Counted from the stretch's first letter, positions 28,065-36,734 are shown. The stretch: 64,000 nucleotides of DNA from an uncultured Flavobacteriaceae bacterium (GCA_947489085.1 CANLCJ010000009.1:41573-105572); one strand, 5' to 3'. Notes: generated by a model from the sequence alone, not told the origin. Translations and numbers: made by a program.

Positions 28065-29027
28065 CTACACCATCTGTATAAAAGCATAGTAAATCGGCAT
28101 GCCCAACGTAATATTAAAAGGGAACGTAATGCCCAAGGCCATAGGAATATAAATACCAGCATCTGCTCTAGGCTCTGCTAATTTCATAGTAGCAGGTACT
28201 GCAATATAAGACGCTCCTGCGCCAAGAATAGCAAATAATAACCTATTACCAGAACTATCTGTAATAAACCCACTTAAATAAGCGGCTAACAGACCATTTA
28301 TTAAAGGCACGACTATACCGAATACAAATAAGAACACCCCATAAGTTTTAAACCCTTTAATTCGTTTTGCAGTAACCATGCCCATCTCTAACAAAAATAG
28401 CGACAAAAATCCTTTAAAAATATCTGTTGTAAAAGGCTCTATACCCCTAGCTTGATTAGCGTCTGCAATAAGTCCAATTACTAAACTCCCTATAAGCATT
28501 AGCACACTGCCTCCTGTTAAAGAATGCTTTACCAGCGCCCCTATAGATTTCTTTTTCTTTTTACCCGCATCGTAAAGCATAATTAAAATTACACCAACAA
28601 TAATGGCTGGAGATTCCATTATGGCCATAATAGCCACCATATGCCCTCCAAAACTAATGTCTTGTTGCTCTAAAAAAGACACTGCTGTAACAAAAGTTAC
28701 CGCACTTACAGAGCCATAAGCCGCTGCTATAGCTCCAGCGTTTGGAACACCAACTTTTTTCTTTAATGCAAAAAACGTATAAAGAGGCACCAAACTAGAC
28801 AATAAAACGGCGAAAATTATAGAATGTAGAATTTCTGTATTGAACGTGCTATGCGATAATTCTTGTCCACCCTTAAAACCTATAGCAAATAGTAGATACA
28901 GTGAAATAAATTTCGAAGAGTTTTCAGGGATCTTTAAATCACTCTTTAAGCATGTTGCTATAATACCGAGAATAAAAAAAAGTAAAACAGGATTGGTAAG
29001 GTTGCTAATAAGTACATCTATATTCAT
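28065..29027 (-). CDS. SbtA-like sodium-dependent bicarbonate transporter
   Basis: From ATG 29027 the protein has about 320 residues with roughly ten membrane helices. A longer frame opens at TTG 29048, but the -7 box lies just above the ATG. Family blocks of the SbtA/DUF897 type are visible: NPVLLFFILGIIATCLKSDL, SLYLLFAIGFKGGQEL, AAAYGSVSAVTFVTAVSFL, MESPAIIVGVIL and LGAGASYIAVPATMKLAEPR. Cyanobacterial SbtA takes up bicarbonate with sodium, and flavobacterial members may supply carboxylases. It is divergent from a LysR-type regulator, the arrangement seen with CmpR/CbbR-like control of inorganic-carbon genes. Substrate is inferred from family. Confidence 0.88.
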   Translation of the reverse strand: MNIDVLISNLTNPVLLFFILGIIATCLKSDLKIPENSSKFISLYLLFAIGFKGGQELSHSTFNTEILHSIIFAVLLSSLVPLYTFFALKKKVGVPNAGAIAAAYGSVSAVTFVTAVSFLEQQDISFGGHMVAIMAIMESPAIIVGVILIMLYDAGKKKKKSIGALVKHSLTGGSVLMLIGSLVIGLIADANQARGIEPFTTDIFKGFLSLFLLEMGMVTAKRIKGFKTYGVFLFVFGIVVPLINGLLAAYLSGFITDSSGNRLLFAILGAGASYIAVPATMKLAEPRADAGIYIPMALGITFPFNITLGMPIYYAFIQMV

Positions 29028-29050
29028 GGGTGGTAGCTTTAAATTCAAGA

Positions 29051-29058
29051 CAAAAGTA
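29051..29058 (-). promoter_or_regulatory. Bacteroidota -7 box for the SbtA-like gene
   Basis: Minus-strand TACTTTTG is a perfect TAnnTTTG match ending 23 bp before ATG 29027. It supports that ATG over the upstream TTG. Confidence 0.6.
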
Positions 29059-29084
29059 TTTTAAGTTAGTCATATATTTTTATT

Positions 29085-29092
29085 TAAATTTG
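29085..29092 (+). promoter_or_regulatory. Bacteroidota -7 box for the LysR-type gene
   Basis: TAAATTTG is a perfect TAnnTTTG match ending 24 bp before ATG 29117. The two -7 boxes of the divergent genes are only 26 bp apart, so one bound regulator could affect both. Confidence 0.6.
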
Positions 29093-29116
29093 TTATTCAA
29101 CCCATAAAAAGTATTT

Positions 29117-30043
29117 ATGAATTTTACACTACATCAATTAAAAGTATTTACTGTTATCGTTGAGAAAAAGAGTATTACTAAAGCTGCCGAAGAACTAAAT
29201 ATGACACAACCTGCTGCTTCAATTCAACTTAAAAACTTTCAAGATCAATTTGATATTCCACTAACAGAAGTTATTGGCAGGCGCTTGCACGTTACCAATT
29301 TTGGAACAGAAATTTACGATATTGCAGAATCTATACTTAACAAAGTAGGTACAATAGAATACAAAACACAAGCTTTTAAAGGCTTACTATCAGGAAAATT
29401 GAGAATTTCTGTAGTGTCTACAGGTAACTACGTAATGCCTTATTTTTTAAATGGTTTTTTAAAGCAACATCCGCATATAGACCTCGTACTCGATGTTTCT
29501 AACAAAACAAACGTTATTAAAGATTTAGAACAAAATGAAGTTGATTTTTCCTTGGTAACCGTTAGTCCCAAGCACTTGGATTTGTTTGAAGAGCCTCTAA
29601 TGACCAATAAACTATACCTGGTAGCAGCATCTGGTAATAGCTTAAACAATGCCAATGTAGAAGGGAAATCTATATTTAAAAGAGTGCCATTAATTTATAG
29701 AGAAGAAGGCTCGGGTACGCGCTTTACCATGCAACAATTCTTTGCCAAAGAAGCTATTAAGCCAGAAGTAAAGTTAGAACTTACTACAAACGAAGCGATA
29801 AAACAAGCTGTAGTTGCAGATATTGGAATGTCTATAGTATCCCTATTGAGCATAAAGAACGAATTGTCTCAAAACGAACTTAAAATAATACCTGTTAAAG
29901 GTTTGCCTTTAGAATCTCAATGGAAACTTATTTGGCTAAAAAAGAAGAATCTTTCTCCTGTGGCATTAGCTTTTTTAGATTATGTTAAGCAAGAAAAAGA
30001 AAAAGTATATAACGATTTTTTTAAATGGATGGAGCAATATTGA
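29117..30043 (+). CDS. LysR-type transcriptional regulator (CbbR/CysB-like)
   Basis: The 308-residue protein opens with a LysR winged HTH (residues 1-60: LHQLKVFTVIVEKKSITKAA, EELNMTQPAASIQL). A periplasmic-binding-protein-like effector domain follows (about 90-300: LRISVVSTGNYVMPYFLNGF, YREEGSGTRFTMQQFF). It is divergent from the SbtA-like bicarbonate transporter over 89 bp, so it most likely controls that gene and itself, possibly in response to carbon status. A small structured element with inverted repeats starts 4 bp after its stop codon. Confidence 0.92.
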   Translation: MNFTLHQLKVFTVIVEKKSITKAAEELNMTQPAASIQLKNFQDQFDIPLTEVIGRRLHVTNFGTEIYDIAESILNKVGTIEYKTQAFKGLLSGKLRISVVSTGNYVMPYFLNGFLKQHPHIDLVLDVSNKTNVIKDLEQNEVDFSLVTVSPKHLDLFEEPLMTNKLYLVAASGNSLNNANVEGKSIFKRVPLIYREEGSGTRFTMQQFFAKEAIKPEVKLELTTNEAIKQAVVADIGMSIVSLLSIKNELSQNELKIIPVKGLPLESQWKLIWLKKKNLSPVALAFLDYVKQEKEKVYNDFFKWMEQY

Positions 30044-30047
30044 TCTC

Positions 30048-30194
30048 ATCTTGACTTTTTGTTTTTAACCGAAAATAAGTTGAAATTTGACCAGATGAGG
30101 CAATTTTTGGAGCTCTAGCAGCGCTACGGACAAAACAAGTAACGAAATATGGGTAAATTTCAGCCGTTTTTTAAGAAATAGAAAAAGTCAAGAT
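30048..30194. repeat. MITE-like element with 13-bp inverted terminal repeats
   Basis: A 147-bp non-coding segment is bounded by atcttgacttttt at 30048-30060 and its exact reverse complement at 30182-30194. Further in, both arms share gaaattt in inverted orientation, so the element can fold into an imperfect long hairpin. It carries no reading frame. No target-site duplication is evident. It lies between the LysR gene and a bidirectional terminator. Mobile origin is inferred from form only. Confidence 0.55.
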
Positions 30195-30220
30195 AAGTTC
30201 ATTAATAACCATACACCCCT

Positions 30221-30260
30221 AAAAACAAAAAGACTGGTTCTAACAACCAGCCTTTTTAAA
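30221..30260. terminator. Bidirectional terminator between LysR gene and OMP gene
   Basis: The hairpin pairs aaagactggtt with aaccagcctttt around a loop of about seven bases, with A-rich sequence on the left and T-rich on the right. It serves the convergent genes at 29117 and 30282 on both strands. Confidence 0.8.
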
Positions 30261-30281
30261 ATAGAAACAAATTATTTACTA

Positions 30282-30944
30282 CTAAATACGGTAAAGTAGA
30301 CCAATACTAACGTCTTGCAACGCTGTGTTAAAATTAAATGCATTAACATTCGAATCTTCTCTACCATTTTCCGATTCTGAAGTGCTGTCGCCAGTCGTGT
30401 AAGAAAGCACACCTATCGTACCACGCAATGCAAAATGAGAGGAAATAAAATAATTAAACCCTCCAGACAAATTAAAAATAAAACTTTCTTGATTTAGCTC
30501 GCTTCTTCCAGTGGTATTCAAAGTGTTAAATCTCGAAATAAAAGTACTGTCTTGAAAACTAGCACCGAAAGACGTTAAAAAAGAGAATTTGCGTTTAGGT
30601 GTAAAATAATAATTTCCTATTGCACCAACGCCCCAAACTCTATTGCTGTTTTCGAAATTATTTTCACGTTCGTTCTTGAAATATCCTGCTCTTCCCTGCA
30701 AACCGATTGCTAAATGATCTGTTAAAAAATAAGTGACTTCAGGATTGAAATTATAATTTATAGATTTAAAATCGTCTCTAAAACCTTCGGGATTTCGAGA
30801 AGATTCATCTACTCTAGAGGTTAAAAAGTTAACATTTCCAGAAATTGCGAAATCGCCTTTGCTAAATCCTGTTGTTGCTGTGTTTTGGGCAAAACATGCC
30901 GTTGTTAAAAGGCATGCACATGCCAGTTGAAATACTTTAAACAT
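30282..30944 (-). CDS. Outer-membrane beta-barrel protein (porin-like family)
   Basis: The 220-residue protein has a Sec signal peptide (MFKVFQLACACLLTTACFAQ) and an eight-strand-type barrel pattern of alternating hydrophobic residues: FAISGNVNFLTSR, FNPEVTYFLTDHLAIGLQGR, FNLSGGFNYFISSHFALRGT and a final DVSIGLLYRI strand. This matches small outer-membrane proteins of flavobacteria. No ligand can be inferred. It is a single-gene unit with a terminator at its 3' side. Confidence 0.82.
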   Translation of the reverse strand: MFKVFQLACACLLTTACFAQNTATTGFSKGDFAISGNVNFLTSRVDESSRNPEGFRDDFKSINYNFNPEVTYFLTDHLAIGLQGRAGYFKNERENNFENSNRVWGVGAIGNYYFTPKRKFSFLTSFGASFQDSTFISRFNTLNTTGRSELNQESFIFNLSGGFNYFISSHFALRGTIGVLSYTTGDSTSESENGREDSNVNAFNFNTALQDVSIGLLYRI

Positions 30945-31074
30945 AATTGTTCGTTTTTTGATGTGATGATTGAAGTCAATATCAAATCAAACATTATGCC
31001 TACTAGTAAAACAAAGTAACAATTAACATTTTTATAACAGTCCCTATGCCTTTTTTAAAAGAACGTGTTTAAAC

Positions 31075-31584
31075 TTACTTTAAAACTAACGTAGTTTTAT
31101 CTTCCTGTTTTAAGATTTTAGGAAAAATTAGTGGTGCTAAAGACTTTACTGGCTCGTACAAAACAGCATCTTCTAAATCCTCTTCGCTTACAAAAGGAAT
31201 GGTATTATTAAGGCTGTTAAAAAACATAAGTATCACACTTAAAATAACTCCAATTTTTACCCCTCCAAAAACAGCACCCGCTATTTTATTTAAAATACCA
31301 AGAGCTGCAAAATCAGCCAATTTAGTAAGTGCTTTACCTGCCAAGGCAATTGCAAAAATTATGAGTATAAAAGTAATGGCAAACGCAACAATATTAATGT
31401 ACTTTTCGTCCCAAGACACTTTCTCCATTAAAAAAGCAGCCGCAAAATTACTAAAATGGATTGCCCCATAAACACCTGCAATTAAAGCCGCTAAAGAAGC
31501 TATTTCAACAAAAAGTCCTTTCATAAAACCACGTACAACTCCAAATAAAATAAGAGCTGCTAAAATAATATCTATAACTGCCAT
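31075..31584 (-). CDS. cvpA: CvpA family membrane protein
   Basis: I start the gene at ATG 31584 (MAVIDIILAALILFGVVRGF). An upstream ATG at 31620 would be read through a perfect -7 box. The protein of about 169 residues has four membrane helices and the CvpA pattern GVVRGFMKGLFVEIASLAAL and AGAVFGGVKIGVIL. CvpA homologues are inner-membrane proteins tied to colicin V production and, in enterobacteria, to envelope stress and bile resistance. Here it lies alone, divergent from a small conserved gene and pheS. Confidence 0.88.
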   Translation of the reverse strand: MAVIDIILAALILFGVVRGFMKGLFVEIASLAALIAGVYGAIHFSNFAAAFLMEKVSWDEKYINIVAFAITFILIIFAIALAGKALTKLADFAALGILNKIAGAVFGGVKIGVILSVILMFFNSLNNTIPFVSEEDLEDAVLYEPVKSLAPLIFPKILKQEDKTTLVLK

Positions 31585-31599
31585 ACTAAAAAATTTATA

Positions 31600-31607
31600 C
31601 AAATATA
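31600..31607 (-). promoter_or_regulatory. Bacteroidota -7 box for cvpA
   Basis: Minus-strand TATATTTG, a perfect match, ends 15 bp before ATG 31584. It decides the start codon of cvpA. Confidence 0.65.
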
Positions 31608-31632
31608 GAATAATACTCATGGTTAGCTTTAC

Positions 31633-31640
31633 TAACTTTG
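31633..31640 (+). promoter_or_regulatory. Bacteroidota -7 box for the 31658 gene
   Basis: TAACTTTG is a perfect match ending 17 bp before ATG 31658. It stands back-to-back with the cvpA box, 25 bp apart. Confidence 0.6.
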
Positions 31641-31657
31641 CTACTTTAAATTAAACA

Positions 31658-32014
31658 ATGTCTAGAGACGAACAATTAAAAGCACGGTGGCAAGAGGTGG
31701 TAAAAAAACTATCTCATCAATTTGCAGATGGAGACACTTTAGATCTTGATGCTATTATTTACCTCATTGGCGTTCAAGAATTAGGACAGTTAGACAGAGC
31801 GTTTAAAAAAGACCAAAAAGTAGATTTAATGCATATTGCCATATGCAAACTATTAACACCATATGGGTATTACGAATTAGATTTTGTAGATGCAGATGGA
31901 TGGCCGCATTATAAAACCTTAGAAACATTACCCCATCTAAAAGCAGGCGAACAGTCGGTTTTAATGAAAGAAGCCATTGTAAATTATTTTTTAGAAACAG
32001 CCTACATCAATTAA
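31658..32014 (+). CDS. Conserved flavobacterial protein, function unknown
   Basis: The 118-residue cytosolic protein has no known domain. It is helical at the N-terminus (RDEQLKARWQEVVKKLSHQF), with an acidic TLDLDAIIYLIGVQELG segment and an aromatic YGYYELDFVDADGWPHYKTL stretch that looks conserved in style. It has its own perfect -7 box. pheS follows 189 bp later with a separate -7 box. No function can be proposed. Confidence 0.8.
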   Translation: MSRDEQLKARWQEVVKKLSHQFADGDTLDLDAIIYLIGVQELGQLDRAFKKDQKVDLMHIAICKLLTPYGYYELDFVDADGWPHYKTLETLPHLKAGEQSVLMKEAIVNYFLETAYIN

Positions 32015-32173
32015 AATACAACGCTTTACTCCTAAAACGCTACGACTCCAACATTATACTAAAACATTCCTACTTCTGTTACAGTAATAATTAAAAGTAC
32101 TTTTTCTTTTAACTTGGAGCAAACATACCCAAGTGAATCCTGCAATACATAACGCAAATCTCGATAAATTGAT

Positions 32174-32181
32174 TAAATTTG
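32174..32181 (+). promoter_or_regulatory. Bacteroidota -7 box for pheS
   Basis: TAAATTTG is a perfect match ending 22 bp before the pheS ATG. Confidence 0.6.
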
Positions 32182-32203
32182 CCATCATTTTTGAATATGT
32201 GTT

Positions 32204-33223
32204 ATGATAGATAAAATAAAAGAACTTATTGCAGAAGCCGAAGCTTTTAAAACCCAATCTAAGGAAGAGGTAGAAGCGTTTCGTATTAAGTATTTAGGAT
32301 CTAAAGGACTTCTTAGAGAATTTTATGGTGAACTGAAAAATGTTGCTAACGAACAAAAGAAAGAATTTGGTCAAATTATCAATCAACTAAAAAACACTGC
32401 CGAAACCAAAGTAAAAGCGCTTAAAGAAGAGCTTGAAGGTAATGAAGACGTTCAAGGACAAAATGGAGATTTATCTCGACCTGGCCAACCAATAGAAATT
32501 GGAGCGCGTCATCCTATTTCTATCGTAAAAAATCAAATTATAGATATTTTTGCAAGAATAGGTTTTAATGTTAGTGAAGGACCAGAAATAGAAGACGATT
32601 GGCATAATTTTACAGCACTTAATCTGCCAGAGTACCACCCTGCCAGAGACATGCAAGACACTTTTTTCGTGCAAACCAATCCAGACATATTGTTACGCAC
32701 GCATACCAGCTCTGTACAAGTACGTTACATGGAGCAACACCAGCCGCCAATACGTACCATTTCGCCAGGTCGTGTGTATAGAAACGAGGCCATTTCTGCA
32801 CGTTCGCATTGTTTTTTCCACCAAGTAGAAGGCTTGTATATCGATAAAGATGTAAGCTTTGCAGATTTAAAACAAACCCTACAGCACTTTACCACCGAAA
32901 TGTTTGGTAAAGCGAAAATACGCTTACGCCCGTCCTACTTTCCATTTACAGAACCAAGTGCAGAAGTAGATGTGTATTGGGGTTTAGAAACCGAATCGGA
33001 CTATAAAATTACCAAGGGTACAGGCTGGCTAGAAATAGGTGGTTGTGGTATGGTAGATCCTAACGTTTTGCAAAATTGCAATATCGATCCTAACATATAT
33101 TCTGGGTTTGCCTTTGGTGTAGGTATAGATCGTATCGCCATGTTGTTACATCAAATAAACGATATACGCTTGCTAAGCGAAAACGATGTACGCTTTTTAG
33201 AACAGTTTAAATCTGCCCTTTAA
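32204..33223 (+). CDS. pheS: Phenylalanine--tRNA ligase alpha subunit
   Basis: The 339-residue subunit charges tRNA-Phe together with PheT. It has the N-terminal coiled-coil tRNA-binding arm (residues 1-85), then class II motifs: motif 1 region with HPISIVKNQIIDIFARIGF, DMQDTFFV, motif 2 SPGRVYRNEAISARSHCFFH and motif 3 GFAFGVGIDRIAMLLH. FTEPSAEVDVYW is also present. Length is normal. pheT is not adjacent, as is common in this phylum. Its stop overlaps the 3' end of the convergent PNPOx-like gene by 4 bp. Confidence 0.97.
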   Translation: MIDKIKELIAEAEAFKTQSKEEVEAFRIKYLGSKGLLREFYGELKNVANEQKKEFGQIINQLKNTAETKVKALKEELEGNEDVQGQNGDLSRPGQPIEIGARHPISIVKNQIIDIFARIGFNVSEGPEIEDDWHNFTALNLPEYHPARDMQDTFFVQTNPDILLRTHTSSVQVRYMEQHQPPIRTISPGRVYRNEAISARSHCFFHQVEGLYIDKDVSFADLKQTLQHFTTEMFGKAKIRLRPSYFPFTEPSAEVDVYWGLETESDYKITKGTGWLEIGGCGMVDPNVLQNCNIDPNIYSGFAFGVGIDRIAMLLHQINDIRLLSENDVRFLEQFKSAL

Positions 33224-33666
33224 AAACCATAAGCTTTTTTAGCGCTTGCAATCTGCGCAGCTTCTGTGGTATCTGGATATAAGACGTATTTAGGTGCTAC
33301 AATAGGCTTGCTTTGATGTACCTCTATTCTTATAATTTCAGAAAAAGGAAATTTACCTCCTGTAAGCTTTAGTAAGCAAGAAGCCATATCTGCGAAACCA
33401 TCTTCGTTTTTAGATACTATAGAAGCATTACCTTTTAGTTGATATCCTTTTTGAATCAAAATATCAATAACACTAAGGCACACCTTAGGGTTTGTGCGTA
33501 TATTTTTTACAGATTGCGGCGATGCAATATTAGCTATTATAATACTACAGTTTTCATAGACCGCAAATACCTCTTTAGGAGATACATTTGGGTAATTCTC
33601 TTTGGATGCTGTTGCCAACCAACACAATACACTCTGTTCTAAACAGGATATAACCGCTTTAGTCAT
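33220..33666 (-). CDS. Pyridoxamine 5'-phosphate oxidase-like flavin-binding protein
   Basis: From ATG 33666 (MTKAVISCLEQSVLCWLATA) the protein has about 148 residues. The longer frame from 33762 is just the overlap with the upstream gene. The split-barrel FMN-binding pattern is visible: WLATASKENYPNVSPKEVFA, VKNIRTNPKVCLSVID, GYQLKGNASI and a basic C-terminus. Members bind FMN or related cofactors, and many are uncharacterised. The ATG lies 8 bp inside the end of the preceding LolA-like gene, so the two are coupled. Confidence 0.85.
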   Translation of the reverse strand: MTKAVISCLEQSVLCWLATASKENYPNVSPKEVFAVYENCSIIIANIASPQSVKNIRTNPKVCLSVIDILIQKGYQLKGNASIVSKNEDGFADMASCLLKLTGGKFPFSEIIRIEVHQSKPIVAPKYVLYPDTTEAAQIASAKKAYGF

Positions 33667-34396
33667 AATGTAACATTGTAAATAGATCCGCATTAAAATT
33701 TTGAAACACCCGAACGTTTGTAGGCCCAAATTTACTACGATTAAAAGATAGCAAAACACCATCTATAAGCTGGTAATTATCCCAAGGCAATTTAAATTTA
33801 GGATCTAAATCTGTAGCAGTCTTAAAAAACACCCACTGTTCTATCAAATGGTCCCTCTGGTTAATGTAAATATGATATTTATTTGATGGTGTAACACCAA
33901 CATTAGCAAAGGTAACTTCCAACACATCACATTTATTTCCAACACCAATAGTTTCTGTTTTAAGATGCTTTAAAGACACCCCTGGATCTTCTAATTTCCA
34001 AGGCATAACCAACCAATATGCGTCATTAATCCATATGTTTTTACCACGTTGCAACATACGCTTTCGTCGAGAAGGGGAAACCACCTCTACACCATCTTCA
34101 AAAACTTTGCCTTGTAGCGTATTTACATTTACAAGAACAACTTGTTTCTTTTCTGGAATTTCAATACGCACAGCTCCTGTCCATTTATTCCAATACAACC
34201 TACGTGTTTTAAAATCCCATTGTATCACATGAATTTTAGAGTAAGCCTCTACACCTCCCATGGCCTTATAAAGCGCTTTTACAATAGGGGCAGACTTCGC
34301 ATCCTGTGTTTGGGCATTAACCTTAAAAGTTAAACTAGTTAAACAGAAACAAAAGAAAAGTGCTATTATTTTAATACGTAAATGCGTGCAGTACAT
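33659..34396 (-). CDS. Exported LolA-like fold protein (DUF6503-like)
   Basis: The 245-residue protein has a signal peptide (IIALFFCFCLTSLTFKVNAQ) and a beta-rich mature region with repeated hydrophobic/charged strands: VIQWDFKTRRLYWNKWTGAV, IWINDAYWLVMPWKLEDPGV, CDVLEVTFANVGVTP, HIYINQRDHLIEQWVFF and GVLLSFNRSKFGPTNVRVF. This resembles the half-barrel of LolA/LppX-type lipid carriers that many flavobacterial proteins share. A periplasmic lipid- or lipoprotein-binding role is a guess. The next gene overlaps its end by 8 bp. Confidence 0.75.
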   Translation of the reverse strand: MYCTHLRIKIIALFFCFCLTSLTFKVNAQTQDAKSAPIVKALYKAMGGVEAYSKIHVIQWDFKTRRLYWNKWTGAVRIEIPEKKQVVLVNVNTLQGKVFEDGVEVVSPSRRKRMLQRGKNIWINDAYWLVMPWKLEDPGVSLKHLKTETIGVGNKCDVLEVTFANVGVTPSNKYHIYINQRDHLIEQWVFFKTATDLDPKFKLPWDNYQLIDGVLLSFNRSKFGPTNVRVFQNFNADLFTMLHYD

Positions 34397-34563
34397 ACAA
34401 AAAATTTAATGTTGCTCTAAATTATAGAAATCATCACTATTCTCAAAGAAAAAACAGCATTGCAATACTTTATTAGCCATCATTAAAAAACAACATTTCA
34501 ATTTTCTGCGCTTTTCATCAAGCTTATACGCGCCATCTGGCACGAAAACGCTTCGAAATATCT

Positions 34564-34571
34564 TATTTTTG
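34564..34571 (+). promoter_or_regulatory. Bacteroidota -7 box for the 34593 gene
   Basis: TATTTTTG is a perfect match ending 21 bp before the GTG start at 34593. It supports this non-ATG start. Confidence 0.55.
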
Positions 34572-34592
34572 TAAGCTAAAAATGAGTTTAAA

Positions 34593-34988
34593 GTGAAAAA
34601 ACACATCCACATTCCTAAAGTTGAAGGCGTGTATATTGCCGTTGTTAACGAATACAATGCCATATACAAAACCCAAGACTGGAACGCTTACATCATTAAC
34701 GATAAAGACGTTGCTTTAGATATGGTTATTATTGTATCCGAAGGGTATTCCGAAACCAAAAAAACAGCCGCATTTAGAAAAAAAATAGAGACACTACCTA
34801 AAAAAAGCTATGCTAAAATCGAGCTGTTACAAGAAGAACTGTTTGCTTTAAATAATGTTTTTAAAGTATCCTTTTTCGAAGGTAATACGATGTACGACAA
34901 AAGCTATGTTTTTAGAAAAAACACAATAAATAGTAAAGCCTTACAAACATTACCTCTTATAAACGCCAAAGGTGTACTTGTAAAATAA
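34593..34988 (+). CDS. Small conserved protein, GTG start
   Basis: The 131-residue protein begins at GTG 34593 (MKKHIHIPKVEGVYIAVVNE). The nearby ATG at 34582 is out of frame and stops at once. It has no signal peptide or membrane helix. The pattern of short beta strands and helices (DVALDMVIIVSEGYSET, FALNNVFKVSFFEGNTMYD) suggests a small alpha/beta fold. No family is recognised with certainty. mscL follows 116 bp downstream. Confidence 0.78.
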   Translation: MKKHIHIPKVEGVYIAVVNEYNAIYKTQDWNAYIINDKDVALDMVIIVSEGYSETKKTAAFRKKIETLPKKSYAKIELLQEELFALNNVFKVSFFEGNTMYDKSYVFRKNTINSKALQTLPLINAKGVLVK

Positions 34989-35104
34989 ACTGTAAAAAAT
35001 TTAGAAGTGACTTTTTCATAGAAAAGTGTCTTACCTCTAAAAGTAAAAAAGTTAACTTTTTTACTTAAATTAGTAATTTACTAACAACAAAATTTGAAAA
35101 TATC

Positions 35105-35506
35105 ATGTTAAAAGAATTTAAAGAATTTGCAATGAAGGGTAACCTTGTAGACATTGCAGTTGGTTTCGTAATGGGTGCAGCTTTTAAAGAAGTTGTAACG
35201 TCATTTACTGGCGGCATCGTATCGCCGTTAATTGGCTTAATTTTCGATTCTGACTTTAAATCATTAAGATACCAATTAAAAGAAGGTGTTGCCAATGATA
35301 AAGGTGAAATCGTTGGGGATGTATTTTTAGAATACGGAACATTTATTACTAACGTAATAGACTTTATTATTGTAGCTTTTGTAATGTTCTTAGTTGTAAA
35401 AGGTGTAAATAAAATGAAGAAGAAAGAAGAGCCAGCTCCAGAAGCACCAAAAGGCCCATCTCAAGAAGATTTACTTGCAGAAATTAGAGATTTACTTAAA
35501 AAGTAA
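35105..35506 (+). CDS. mscL: Large-conductance mechanosensitive channel
   Basis: The 133-residue inner-membrane protein forms the pentameric emergency valve that opens on osmotic downshock. Typical features are the N-terminal helix (MLKEFKEFAMKGNLVDIAVG), TM1 with GFVMGAAFKEVVTSFTGGIV, the YGTFITNVIDFIIVAFVMFL TM2, and a charged C-terminal bundle helix. Length is usual. A strong terminator follows. Confidence 0.97.
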   Translation: MLKEFKEFAMKGNLVDIAVGFVMGAAFKEVVTSFTGGIVSPLIGLIFDSDFKSLRYQLKEGVANDKGEIVGDVFLEYGTFITNVIDFIIVAFVMFLVVKGVNKMKKKEEPAPEAPKGPSQEDLLAEIRDLLKK

Positions 35507-35546
35507 CAAAATGTTAAATATATAACAAGCTGTTATTTCTTGTTAA

Positions 35547-35585
35547 AAAGCCCTTGTTTTCTGAAAATGAGGGCTTATTTTATAT
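35547..35585 (+). terminator. Rho-independent terminator after mscL
   Basis: The stem aagccct/agggctt with an inner tttt/aaaa extension is followed by T-rich sequence, about 40 bp past the mscL stop. Confidence 0.85.
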
Positions 35586-35605
35586 TAAGACATGTAATTA
35601 ATACT

Positions 35606-35613
35606 TAGTTTTG
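35606..35613 (+). promoter_or_regulatory. Candidate -7 box for asd
   Basis: TAGTTTTG matches TAnnTTTG, giving an 84-bp gap before the asd ATG. The long leader makes this less certain than the other boxes. Confidence 0.4.
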
Positions 35614-35697
35614 TGGACGTATTTTAACAGAATACAAAGGTGCGATACATTAATAAGTAAGGCATTTTTATAATTTAAACACAATAAACATAAACAG

Positions 35698-36687
35698 ATG
35701 AAAGTAGCTGTAGTTGGCGCCACTGGTATGGTTGGCGAAGTCATGTTAAAAGTTCTAGAAGAACGCAATTTTCCTGTAACCGAATTAATTCCAGTAGCCT
35801 CAGAACGCTCTTTAGGCAAAAAGATAACGTTTAAGGGCAAAGACTATAACGTAGTTGTTTTAGAAACCGCAGTAAGTATGAAGCCAGACATTGCATTATT
35901 TTCTGCTGGTGGTGGTACATCTTTAGAATGGGCGCCTAAATTTGCAGAAGTTGGTACTACGGTAGTAGACAACTCTTCAGCTTGGCGTATGGATCCTACT
36001 AAAAAATTAGTTGTACCAGAAATTAATGCTGCCGAGTTAACTAAAGACGATAAAATTATAGCAAACCCAAACTGTTCTACAATACAACTGGTAATGGCTT
36101 TAAATCCGTTACACAAGAAATATAAAATGAAACGTGTTGTAATTTCTACATACCAATCTGTTTCTGGTACGGGAGTAAAAGCAGTACGCCAGTTAGAGAA
36201 CGAAATTGCAGGTGTAGAAGGCGAAATGGCATACCCTTACCCTATTGGTCGTAACGCATTGCCACATTGTGATGTGTTTGAAGATAATGGGTATACCAAA
36301 GAAGAAATGAAACTGGCCAGAGAACCACAAAAAATCATGAATGATAAAAGTTTCTCAGTATCTGCGACAGCCGTTAGAATACCAACTGCTGGAGGACATT
36401 CAGAATCTGTAAATGTAGAGTTTGAAAACGATTTCGATTTAGCAGAAGTTCGTAAATTATTACACGAAACGCCTGGAGTAGTTGTACAAGATAACACCGA
36501 TACCAACACCTACCCAATGCCTATCTTTGCACACGACAAAGACGAAGTTTTTGTAGGTAGAATTCGTCGCGACGAAACACAACCTAACACCTTAAACATG
36601 TGGATTGTTGCAGACAATTTACGTAAAGGTGCTGCAACAAATACAGTACAAATCGCAGAATATCTTGTAGAAAACAATCTTGTTTAA
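35698..36687 (+). CDS. asd: Aspartate-semialdehyde dehydrogenase
   Basis: The 329-residue enzyme reduces aspartyl-4-phosphate to aspartate-4-semialdehyde with NADPH, a branch point for lysine/diaminopimelate, threonine and methionine. Features are the N-terminal NADP-binding VAVVGATGMVGEVML, the catalytic Cys126 in IIANPNCSTIQLV, and VRIPTAGGHSESVNVEF with the active-site His. Full length. It is flanked by terminators and appears monocistronic. Confidence 0.97.
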   Translation: MKVAVVGATGMVGEVMLKVLEERNFPVTELIPVASERSLGKKITFKGKDYNVVVLETAVSMKPDIALFSAGGGTSLEWAPKFAEVGTTVVDNSSAWRMDPTKKLVVPEINAAELTKDDKIIANPNCSTIQLVMALNPLHKKYKMKRVVISTYQSVSGTGVKAVRQLENEIAGVEGEMAYPYPIGRNALPHCDVFEDNGYTKEEMKLAREPQKIMNDKSFSVSATAVRIPTAGGHSESVNVEFENDFDLAEVRKLLHETPGVVVQDNTDTNTYPMPIFAHDKDEVFVGRIRRDETQPNTLNMWIVADNLRKGAATNTVQIAEYLVENNLV

Positions 36688-36734
36688 TACTTACAAGAAT
36701 TTAAAGTGCTGCTTAAGCACTATCCTTATAACTA

